A DNA stretch of 64,000 nt from Marisa cornuarietis (lineage: Eukaryota; Mollusca; Gastropoda; Architaenioglossa; Ampullariidae). The notes beneath the pieces were generated by a model that ran no database searches, was not told the origin of the DNA, and saw nothing but the letters and a program-made list of their open reading frames with translations. Shown piece by piece: positions 23,341-59,400 of the stretch (its first letter is position 1; every line of letters begins with the position of its first letter). Location: the NCBI GenBank assembly GCA_004794655.1, contig SMMW01000145.1, positions 1,599,501 through 1,663,500 on the forward strand, written 5' to 3'. A program made the translations under genes and the position numbers.

Positions 23341-23864
23341 AGTTGTGACTCATCGTCACTGCATAGACCTGCCTGACGAGGCAAAACACAGACGAGATAA
23401 ATTGGCCGAGACTTGGTGTGACCCGACACTTGCGGTGTCCATCGTGTAGTCGTGACGTCGTAACTACTGCTCAGGTGACATCACGCTTTGCACGGAAACT
23501 ACGTAAAGACGTCTGCCAGCCAAAGAGAGGCTGCTACAGCCTGACAAGAGGGGAACTTCCTTATCACTGTTGCTGTGTGTTGGTGTTTGGAGGATTCTTT
23601 CTTTGCTTCTAGCTGCTGAGTCTGAGGAGACGCGCATGCGCACCTGGGAGATTAATCAAGGAGTTCGTGGTTCTTTATGTAAAATTGTGAGGAGTAGTTT
23701 CATCTCCATGAGCAAGGTCAGGTAATGTGAATCTTCCTTGTTGAGGGATTGTCGAGGGAGGAGTACGGCGAGACGTTGGTTGCCTGCACAGAGGTGCTTG
23801 TGCTTGCGTGTCTTCTTGAGAAATCTCTTGTCCTGACTTTGTGTGTCCACGGCTGTGAGTCAAC
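23341..23864 (+). promoter_or_regulatory. Putative ABCC promoter and 5' UTR
   Basis: The 0.5 kb before the ABCC start contains an AP-1 type site TGACTCA (23346-23352), a CRE-like TGACGTC (23453-23459) and an AGGTCA half-site followed directly by GGTAAT (23715-23726), 145 bases before the ATG. Such sites are typical of stress- and nuclear-receptor-responsive promoters, but short words also occur by chance. The transcription start is not visible. Confidence 0.35.
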
Positions 23865-47999
<24,135 letters not shown>

Positions 48000-49809
48000 G
48001 ATGCACAGGTGACGACAAGATGTTAAGGACGAACTGACAACTGTAAATAGCATGGTCAAAGGGATGGAAGGGTGAAAATCTCTACTTGTGGTAGAGGTCA
48101 AGTGTTCTTTTAAAGACGTGCATTGTATGTGTACATGCCATAGTCTGGATGATGTGTCAGTGTGCTAGATTTCCGTACATTTTCTGATACATTATTTTAC
48201 AATGCTTAGTAGTACTTCTGACAGACTTTTCAACGCGGTACGATCTGGAAATTCTAAAGTAGTTTTGTTAAGGTGAGGAATTTCATATCGGGATTCAATT
48301 AATAAATGCAGTGTAAATGAACTTTGTTGAAGACTGGAAAAGAAACGCACAAGCAGAGTATTTCAAAACATAAAAATGGAGATAGAATATCTGTGACATT
48401 GTCTTGTTTCTGCATCAGCTATTTGTCAGGTGTAAAAGAGAACGCATGCCTAAGTACTGTCTACATATATTTTACCTCAAAAACCCTGCAATAATTTGTT
48501 TGAACACTTTCGCTCTATACCAAAGGTTATATCAATCTTTGTTTCACACAAAGCTGAATAAATGTTCTTTTTTAATTTTGTTTGGCTGTTCATTCATCCT
48601 TTTCTTAAAATTCTTTGTCCCTTACACCCTTCCCAACCAACATAGATCCACGTCCAAGAAGCAGCAAACACGTAAAGTTGGAAACCCTGGCATACTAGTT
48701 TCTTACTGGTACACAATATGGGTCGTAGATACTAGAAGGAAACAAGTGACGTAACATGGGGTGACAGGACAGCCTGTAGTACTATTCAGGCATCCTGCAC
48801 TTTTGCAGTCAAGAAGAACGAAAGAACAAAGATGTTTACTCAAGCTACATTTAACGCACACACCCACAGAGGGCTTACAAAAAGAGGAAACGCGGCTGTA
48901 TTATGCACAAAGTTAAGAAAACAAAACTGGAAAAAACGCCAGAATCCTCCTGACCAGAACGTGACCTACAATGCCAAAGCTGCTTCTGTGACTGTATCAA
49001 GCAGGACGTGCATCTCGGATCAAGTTAAAACATCAGCACACCACAGCAGTGACGTGTACTGGGGCGAACTACTTGGTCTGTACTGTGAAGCAGAAGATGA
49101 CAGTGTGACTGCAGACCCACCCTGTCATGTGGATGATAGTGTATACTGTTGTACTCTGGAGCTCTCGCTTTTTACACATTCGCTTTTCTCTTCTTTGTCT
49201 AATCAAGAGTTATGTCCTATGTGAGAAAGCCATTTTTGTAATAAAAGTATAATACTATGGTATAACGTATCAAACTAAATGATTTTTAAATTGAACAAAT
49301 AGAAAACTACTAGATTTTTGAATGAACTTTTAAATAAAAAAGGAAATTTCCAAAAAGACCCTATTCCTTACAAACAGTGGCAAAGCCCATTGCGAACATA
49401 GAAGGTATCCGGCTCGCTTAGTTGGAGGCACCTGCTTTCTGATGACAGGGCTATAAACGTTCTTTATATAGACGACCAAACTGCCAAAAAGGGAGCAGTT
49501 GGAGTGTCTCGGCCTACAAGTGTTGGCGCCTTTCTTACTAAACTTTCCCATCAGGGACCAGATACAATCTACGCGTGTGAATGGGAGCCCGCCTACGCTG
49601 TCGTTCAGATGATGATTCCAGTAACAAACCGAAGATGATGCGGGTAGCACTAAAAATGTTGTGAATGGGAAGAAACAATCTAGTGAATCTTCCAGCAAAA
49701 AATTACTAGAACGGCACAGTTGAAACATCGCTTGGACAGACGACGACCAAAATAAACTTACCTCACACTGCACACTGCCCATGCGCACAGTAACAGGTCC
49801 ACGGGTGAC
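48000..49809. other. Tail-to-tail region between ABCC and the Ig-domain gene
   Basis: ABCC 3' UTR with an AATAAA at 48301-48306; a second + strand hexamer lies at 49240-49245. A 130-codon frame at 48832-49224 and a 152-codon minus frame at 49330-49788 show no family motif. The latter most likely lies in the 3' UTR of the minus-strand gene. Confidence 0.5.
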
Positions 49810-52800
49810 TTAGTACCCGTCAGTGGGATCGGTGTGTCTGCGGCGTGTTTTGTACCACAGTAACACTAGCGCCACCAACACAAGGATGATAAAGACGGAC
49901 GCAAAGCCAGCAGCAAACATCATTTTGTCCGACCCACTATTCGCTGAATCATCTTCGACTGCAGCCTTCTCCTGGCCGATCTCTGGTTTCTCGAGGTCCG
50001 GGGACGAGTCGTAGTCGTCGTTGGTTTCTGTGACAGGCGGGTGGTCCTGTGGCGGCCAGTCATCCTTTCCATTACCCTGCGTCATGCTACCCGAAGGTGG
50101 GAACGATACCTCTGATGCCGACCGCTTCGGTGTGACGAGGTTGACATTAAAGTCTCTTCTCCGGAGCTGTACGTCCCTGCTTCTCGTCTTGATGGGCTGT
50201 GACGTGCTGTGACCTGCTGTGACGGGCTGTGACCTGCGGTTCTGTGTACCACTCCTGATAATTTCAGAAGAATGAACTCCATCCTCTACCTTTAACTTAT
50301 TTTGCCGCTGCTTCTTATTTTGAACAAAAGGGTTTCTGGTTTTGTTTCTTTCTTTGCGATCTTTAACACCGAGTTGTGAATCCAAGATATTTCCAGGGTT
50401 AGTCCAAGATGTCAAATGTAGTGCACCACTGCTTACATTGACTGAGGTATCCATTACATTGTTTGTTTTCAAAGCACCAGGATGTTCTTTTGCTCTTTCA
50501 GCAAGTGGTGTTGTGGTTTTGTTTCTTACATCGTAATCGTGATGGTGGAGTTCTATCACCTGAGGAGACTTTGTCCAAGATGTTAAGTTCAGTCTTCTTC
50601 TACTGCGAGCATCATCTGACAAATTTGCTCGATCATTTCTGTCGTGTTGTCTTGCATTTTTGACGACCGGATATTTTGATATGCTCATTTCGTGTAATTT
50701 TTTCATCAAATTTTCCAGGTCCGTGTGCTCGGGGCTGAGAGAGTTTTCCTGAGATGTAAGGTTTGATCTACCACTGATTGTAGCCTCTGAAGAATTCAGT
50801 CTATTATTCAGTCCGCTTTGATGTCTCGAGTTTTTGGCTTTGCTTCCTTCTTCGTAATCTTCAACTCCTTGGTCCGAGTAAATATTTTTTTCAGACTTGG
50901 AAGTCTGACTTGCCCGAGTGAGGTCGGATAATATGTTGGCTTTGTAACTGATGCGATTAGGTGTGTTGAGAGAGTTATCAGCTGAGCCCGCATTATGTCG
51001 TCTGCTTCCTTGCTTTTCATTGCTTAGCGTATTTAAAGTGGGGGTGTTATCTGATGTACTATTAACTGCCGTATAGACTTTCTTTTCTGCAGATTCAGTG
51101 CGGTTAGTTTGAGAGGTTTTACCTTCTCTCGTATTAGAATTCATCACCAGTTCGCTGTGAGAAATTTCGCTCTTTGTTGTAGAAAACCCTTCTGTATCTT
51201 TATCTCTGTAAGATGTATTAAACTTAGCAATTGTTTTATCATCATCAAAGGGCTTCAGAGATCCTTGTAGCTCTGCTTCAGATAAAATATTGGAATCTGT
51301 ACCCATTCCTACTGTCTTGGTAAAATTATCAGCAGAAGTTGTGTTGTCCGACGGGAACTCGCGCGTTTTCCAAGTCGGTCGAGTCTTGCCTCTTGAGTGC
51401 GATGTCTCCAGGGGACCTTTTAAGTCTGAGGGCCCCAGACTTCTCTTATCGCTGATGTTATCACTGCTCCTGTTGAGCTCATCGGCTTTGGTGGCTGGGA
51501 TGATTCTGGTATCAGAACGTGCACCTGAATCATCCAAATCATTCATTTCTTGTGAAGATCTTGACCTTGCACTTGTGTTCACTGAGACTTCCATGCCGTG
51601 TTCATCCCCTAGGTCACCTTTGTCACCTGTGTTAGATGTTGACCGACTTTCCAGCAGGAATCGCCTGGTTTTAGACAAAGAAAACGCGAGACTTGGTTCT
51701 TCAGGACTTGAATGCAAGCTAATGTTAGACCCTTGATCGCCATTTGGCACGGAGTTGACGGGGGTCTGAGTACCGGAGCCAGCAGACGTGTCTGGGTGCA
51801 GACGTGGAGCAAACGTGGTGTCGCCAGAACTGGTTGCTGCCTGTGTGTGCGTAGACCCTGTGACGTCGGCCATCCTTAGCTTTCCAGACAACGATGAGGG
51901 TTCGTCTGTAAAGATTTTAGAAGAATGTGCGTTGCTTAGTAACGCCATTGTAACAATGTAGTAAATGTAATTCGATCGAAGCCTATTTCTTACAACAGTC
52001 GTCGTCTTTACCATCAGTCAAAGGTGTCAGGACCGCCGGTTTTGTTTCAATGATAATAATGAATCCTAGTTATGAGGCGAAAAAAGAAAATGACAAGCAA
52101 TTGCTATAAAATGAAAAAAAAAAGATTTCCGTGAAGATTCGTAAGCCTGTCTAGACATTTGGCTCACAAAGGGTGAACACAGACAGCCACACAATTGCAC
52201 TCTCTAACAATCGGTGCCATCTTAGCAAATGTAACGGTGACACTACGTGGTAGTACATTCTGAAAACGATCACTCAAGGACTCACACCCGTATAATTAAT
52301 ATATTTAATATGGGTAGTTTCATCGACACTGCCTGTCTCCAGAGCCCTTCGTTGATTCCGTAGAATAAACCGACGGTAGATCGCAATCGTCATGGTGAAG
52401 GAGAAGAGAGATGTCGCGCTATATTCGGGTTATCTTGCAGCCGATTTGCACTAAAGGATGAGACGACGCAGTGAGAAAACCACAACAGAAGATTCATATC
52501 CAGCTGTGGGCACTTAAATATAAAAGCTCATTACAACGTACAAAAGACAGAGAGGTGGACCCCCATCCGGCAATGACGGCGAAGGGACATCATTCTCCAC
52601 TATCAGATACAATAACCTCCCCGTTGGAACAACTATCGCTAGTAGTACTGAATATTGCACAAGGACAAGCAACATAGAGGACAATGGTGATAGGAGGCTA
52701 CAATATGTCATGGGTGAGAATAACTAACAACAAGTAAGTAAATGTGTACGGCAATTGGTCTACGTGTATACAGTTGTGTGAGGGAGAGAGACAATGTGTG

Positions 52801-55800
52801 CTCGTGCATGTGTGCGTGTTCGTAAGCGCGTAGTCGCTCAAGGCGCAAAGCTGACCTTTGACACTAATGTTGATCATGCCAGAGACGCTGATGCTGATGA
52901 TGGAGAAGGTGGCTGTACAGCGCAGTGTGATGTCCCGCTCATGCCAGGCCGGCGAGTAGGTCAGTTTGCTGGTGACGTTGTGCCACAGCCGCCCGTCCTT
53001 TCCAAGGAACGTAGTACTAAACGTACGGGAAGACAGAAAGAACGACATGGAGAAAGGAGAAAAAGAATGAAATAAACTTTTACCCGGATCTAACAAGGAA
53101 TTAATGAGGCCAAACCCCATTTCGTTAGAACAATAAAAGCAAGAAACCATAAAAGTTCTTCTGTATAAAGATATTGTCATTCCATGGCTCCGACTTTAAT
53201 ATTTACCCAAAGACAGAATATATATATATATATAAAATTATAGAACATTATGTATATAATGTTTGCATAACGTCTCTTAATTATGCTTAGGTCCCCTTTA
53301 TAAATAAAAATCATATCGTGTGTGTGTGTGTGTGTGTGTGTTGGGGTGGGGCAGATAGTTTCGTGTTGGTGAGAGCTTGGCTTGCTTGATACTATATTAT
53401 TTTTATTATTAAAGCAGATTTATCTAGCGCAATTATCAACCCCAGAGTCGACTCAATGCGCTTTTCAAAACACACACACACACACACACACACAAAACCA
53501 CATTCAAACAAAGACAAAACTTATTAACAAACAATTATACAGAGACATCGCAACAAACAAAAATAGAAGGTAGAAAAAGAACATACCGCACACAAGCATG
53601 AACATAACATCTAAAGGATAACATTGAGAGTCATAGTGTGGCGGAGTCTACAGCTGTGAGCTCAACCATTCGACGAATATCAGCAGACACAGTCACAGTG
53701 AGTGAACTCAATACGCCCAGAGCACGCATGCATGTCCACATGACGACGACGAAAACAAGCAGACAAGTGGCTACCCGTGTCCGGCGTGAACACAGATTGC
53801 TGACAGAGGGGTCGCCTCAACACAAATACCGCACAAAAGTTCACAAGACATCAGAAGGTTTCAGTCCACGCTGCTGATACACCTTGATCAAAAATCCAAA
53901 ATGTAGCAAAGCGGTTGGGAGATGAGGAATTGTTAAATTAATGTACAGTGATGGAAGTGGAGAAGATAGGACAATATGGCTGTGGAGAGTGGCGCGAAGA
54001 AATCGTTACAAAGAGGCTGGCTTTCGATGTGACAACAGAAGGTTTCAGTCCACTCTGCTGATACACGTTGATCTAGAAGTCAAAATGTCGCAAAGTGATT
54101 CGGAGATGAGAAATTGTAAAATTTGCAGTGATCAAAGTGGAGAAAACATGACTGTGTAGATCTCTAGTCAACAAAATCATGCGACGAATGGCGCAAGAAA
54201 CCGTTACGACCAGGCTGGCTGTCGATGGGGACGTAGAAGGCCGTAGGTGGAACCAAAAAGGCTGCAGACAAGCAAATCATTGAAACAGAAAGACGATGAA
54301 GCATGTGTTCTATAATAAGCACGATACTCACAGCAAGTCATCGAAAACCACAACAAATACAGAGAGCTAGTCCCCTCCAGCCGGTTAAGCGAAGGGACAT
54401 TACTCTCTTCTCTATATAGGTTCTTACTTGAAACTTGTCACGTGACTTGAATGCTCACGAGGGGTCGTCGCTCATGACCGAGGAAAGAGGGCGAGAAAAC
54501 TATGATGTGTGTGTGTGGGGTTGAGGGCAGAGAAATGGGTTAATTGGAGAAAACTACGAGATTTTATCATCAGAATTACGTGTGGTACAGTTCATATTCT
54601 TACACGGATTACCTAGCCGAATCCTTTACGCTCAATGATGCAGAAAAAGTCAGTCTTGTTTTTATGGCAGACCTAGATCTTTCAGAGTAAAACTGAAGTT
54701 GAGGTCACAACTGTATACATAAAATAAAGCTGGTGTTCGTATAGATGTATTAGATTTCCGTACAGAAAAAAAACGATCATAATTATTCTGACTATATGGT
54801 TATGTGGGTGACAGTTCGACCGACAAAAGACAGGTAATCTTTGTTGGTGAACATGGTGTGTTAAGGCCCCAGTCTCAGACTTTTGACTGTAGACAGACTG
54901 TATGAGGACCACGCTGTATGAAAACAGTCCAAATAATTTCAAGAGAGATGTCCTGCGTAGTGTGTATGTCGAGATCTGCCTTTTCATGACGACCTGTTAC
55001 GATTGCATTTTTTTTGTTTTTCCAAACTTAAATTCAGAACAGGAATAAAGAAAAAAAAATTGTTTTTGTTGAAGCACTGGCAGATCTTTGTATGTATTTT
55101 TATTTGAAATTACACCTGATGACATGGTGTATTCAACGTGCGGCGTGTGTCCCAGACAGTACAGAACAAAAAAATATGAATGTTTTCTCTATATACCTGT
55201 GTTTATATTTGTGTCAACAAGCAACACAGTCAGAACAACACTACATTTGATTCTCTCTATTGGCTACCAATTAAAGTTAGAATAGACTACAAGCTCTCAA
55301 CTCTATGCTATGGATTCTTTGAAGGCTCCTTCCCCCCCCCCCCCGCCACTACTTTACTGAAATCTTGTCTGTTCACACATCTGTCCGAAACTTTCGCTCC
55401 TCTTCAGAATCGCCCATTTTTCAACTCCCTCCCTCCCACAAAGACAGTCACAAACGCACAAAGGAGGTTCTCCCCCTGTGCTGCTAAGCAGTGGCACTCT
55501 CTTCCACATCACATTCGCCACTTGGACACAAAGGCTGCATTCAAACTCTCTCTGAAAACATATCTTTTCACAAAGTACTATCTCTGACTTCCTGGTCTTA
55601 ATGAATGTGAATGAACCGGAAGCTTGGTAGTCAAAAGCATCATTCTATAACTTAACTGAAAACAATCGTCTGCAAGCAGTCCAGTAATACAAGTCCGTGA
55701 TGAAGGGATATGGTATATATACTGTAAACAGTGTGAGATGGTCATTACATGATGGTTAGCATGACAGAAGGAGTTAAGCTCGCCGAGACTAACAGCGGAG

Positions 55801-55829
55801 GACTTCGCAAGAGGCGAAGCGTTGGTCTT

Positions 55830-55861
<32 letters not shown>

Positions 55862-56430
55862 GCAGTCCACCTGTACATGTCTGTGCCTTCATACCTTCAT
55901 CCACTGCTTTACAGTCTACTCTTGTACGTTATCTTTATGTTGTTCAGTGTTCATATACATAGCTCACCGTCCAGTATCTGTTATTTTTCATTTATCATTA
56001 TTGGTCTGCGCTTAGACTGCGATCTATTTTGGTCGTGATGCTGCGCGTTAGAAGTTCACATTATTATTGTTACTAAATTAGGGAAAGCAAGATATCAGCA
56101 AAATATGATAGCCCCATGTCCGTGTTTGTGGCCAACAAACTTTACCTGGAGGTCCAGCTAAGAGGCGTCAGATCACGTGACTCATTATCTGACCATTTCA
56201 CTGTTGGAGGAGAAGAAGAGGGCCCCTTGCTGTGGCATGTCCACGTGGCGTTTTCCCCCTGAAGCATTTCATTAGGACCTAGTATCACCGGCTCATAGGG
56301 AGGATCTGAACATCCAACAACACAAAATCACTTTGACAATAAAGTTATAAAGTGGCAGAAACAGTGTACAACAGGGTATAAAGATGATAAAGCTGAAGAA
56401 GAACACGAAGATGAAGATGAAGAAGAACAA

Positions 56431-56491
<61 letters not shown>

Positions 56492-59400
56492 CCATTCACC
56501 AAAGGAAAGAGATTAATGGGTTTCCAATAATAATAATAATAATAATAATAAAGATTTTTATAGCGTATATTCACACTCATAGAGAGCATGCGTTCCTTTC
56601 CGATCGCCCTCATGGGGCGATCACGTGACCTTCGCCTGAACCCGGTTCGCACCCTATGGTGTGATATAGTTTTTAAATTTTGTTACTCTTAAACATCGGT
56701 TTTTTAGAAGAAAAACTTAACAAATAAGATAACTTATTCATTTCTGAACACAATTGTCTTTCTTAAAAAATGTAGGAAGTAAGTTTTAACAGGAAGTCTT
56801 TGCATTTTCCCACGCTACCTGTCTTTCTGTTAGGAAAATGGCTAGCAAATTCCCGGTATTGAAATTTCAACTGGCAGCTTTGAAAATTTATATTTATTAG
56901 CCTACAGTAAAGACAACCATCAGTAATACACCGTTTTAAAGAGCTTTTTTAAAACATTCACTTGGTGTGAATTTTAAGATACATAGGTTTTGTCTTCGAG
57001 TACTAAAATCAAATGAACTGTACGTGTTTTAGAACACTTGAACGTAAATTTCAGAAATTAACAAAAACATTTACACTATATATACAGACATAAAGTACCA
57101 AACAAACATATGTTTTACTAGAATATACGTTAGAATTTAAATATTACTTACTATTTTCTTCTCCTTTGCGGTTGTTGAAGTACAAATCCATGTCAAAGTG
57201 AGTAAACCGCAACCTACTTTCGATAATTCAAAATGGCGCTCGACCATTTGTTTACATTTTTCTCTCTTACAAACGAAATTTTTAGATTGACTGGACTAGT
57301 TTTTAAAGGGAGGGAATCACGGTGGACTATTTCCTAACGGTTTCAGTAGTTTCTTACCTTGTGTTATTTTCATTTACGCTGCGGGAGTTTTGTTTGAGCT
57401 CATCATGGCATTTTCTGTTGGGAATACTATCAAAGTGTGTTTTCAAGCAAACACAAGGTTAGGCTGTTCCTTTTTTCTACATTGTGATCTATCAATATCA
57501 ATTTGAATTGTTCTTCTACCTCTTTTAGTGAACTTTTTATGATTTTTTGAAACAGGGGTAAAAACATCCGTCCAAGGGGGTCAAACCGACGCTTAGACTT
57601 CCGTAGTCATCAGTAAAGAATGAGGGAAGAGACATGGACTAAATGGATAGAACACGAGGGATGGAAGAATACACAACAGTACTGACGATAAAACAAAAAA
57701 CAAAGATAGAAAACACAAAAAGACACCAAGTAACAGGAACAGATAATATAGTGATTCTGCAGAGAAAGATGAGTAGACAAGTACCAAGAACGGAAGGGGA
57801 GGGATAAGAAGGAGGAGCATTGTGTGGACTGTGTTAGGAGTAATGCTCAAGGAAGAGGTGCAGTTGTAGGAAGGTGGCGGATATGGAAAGGGAGAGAGTT
57901 CCATTGTTTTGCTGCACAGTAGTCAAAAGTCCTGTGACCATATGTTGTTGTTCTGGTGACAGGAACAGTGAGGATACGGTCGTCAGACGAAGAGCGTAGT
58001 TGTCTGTCCAGAACATAAGGGATGAGAAGTTCAGAGAAATAGTCAGGACAGGAGTCTGCAAAGAAATTAAAACACAGCACAGACAGTTTGTACTGGATGC
58101 GAGAACGGATGGGTAGACAGTTTAGAAAACGAAGGAGAGGAGTGACATGGTCCCGTTTCGTGGCTCTAAGCACCAGACGTGCAGCGGAGTTCTGTACTCT
58201 CTGGAGTCTCTGAATGAGGGATGAGGGGCAGCCTGGAGATGCAGTAGTCAAGTCGAGAAAGAACAAACACACAGACAAGAGTGTTGGTAGCACATATATA
58301 GAGAAAATGACGGATGGCACTGATCTTACGGAGCTCATAATAGGCAGACTGACAGACAGCTGCTACATGTCTATCGAGTGTCATGTCATCAGCGACAATA
58401 AATCCCAGATTCCTAACAGATGACGTGAAGGTGATGTTGCTGTCGCCCACCTTGATGTGATTGGGCAGACTGACGAGTGAAGGTTGATGTCTTCTTCTAT
58501 GGCACAAGAGGGCTTCCGTTTTATCATCGTTTAGTTTAAGCTTGTTTTTTACCATCCAGCCCTTGAAATCGCTAATACAAGCTTCTAGAGAGCTAATAGC
58601 AGAGTGAGACTCAGCCGGTGCGGTGAAACAGTAAGCATAGGATTGATAAGAAACCTGGTGAGACTGGATGCATGATGAAAGACAGAATAAAGACACAAAA
58701 AGGAGATCGGAGGCGAAGAGGAAAGGAGACAGGCAGTCAGGTAGACAGATAAGCACAGAGAAAGAGAAAGAGAGAGCAAAGAGATAGAAAGACTAGAATA
58801 ATCACCTGTGATAAATACTTTTTTGATGGTAACGATTTTGTCAGCCAGTGTCAAATGCTGGACCATGCATTTCAGCTCAGTCTCCCGCGCTTTTAGCGAG
58901 GGCAGGAAGTCCAGTACGGACACCACCCGGTACATGGTTGTCGCCTTGTGCTTCTTGTCCGGGTAGCTGCCATCAGGTCCTTCTTCATGTTCCAATCCAC
59001 TTTTTCTCCCGTCACTGTTGCCATGCCCCTGTGACTGCGTGCTTGATGCGTTGTGTCTGTTTTCTAGGCCGTCTCTCAACGCTTTATGATTTGCACCAGA
59101 GTATCGCCCTTTATTCTGTCCATCGTTACCTGCACTAATGTTGTGCTTAGTGAACAGAGGAGACATTGCACTCTTCCTACTAAAATCATCATCGGAACTT
59201 CTGACTTCATCATCGTTTCCTTGTTTCCAAGTTGTCGGGACGGAACCCGGCTCCTTCACGGATTCCATTACTTTACCCTGCATACGTTTCTTATTCTTAC
59301 TCTTTTCTTCGTCCTCAAAATTAGCTCCCCCGAAAAGCCAATCATAATTATCCTCGCTGCCTGAAAAAGCGTATCTTTTACTTTGAGAAACTCTGGCTGT

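Larger units (their letters stand above)
53017..56145 (-). other. Ig-domain gene intron 3
   Basis: A 3.1-kb intron with donor GTAAAG (minus, from 56145) and acceptor ACGTTTAG. Contents: (TA)n near 53216-53233, (TG)n 53319-53341, (CA)n 53469-53493, a 184-bp tandem duplication, and a non-LTR element end in the opposite orientation. Sequence around 53400-53460 resembles a dispersed repeat end but I cannot name it. Confidence 0.6.

Noticed and set aside
48832..49224. 130-codon frame downstream of ABCC
   Set aside because: No family motif; it overlaps the expected ABCC 3' flank, and an alternative last exon is not indicated by splice signals.
49330..49788. 152-codon minus-strand frame
   Set aside because: It follows the stop of the Ig-domain gene on the same strand and is best read as its 3' UTR.
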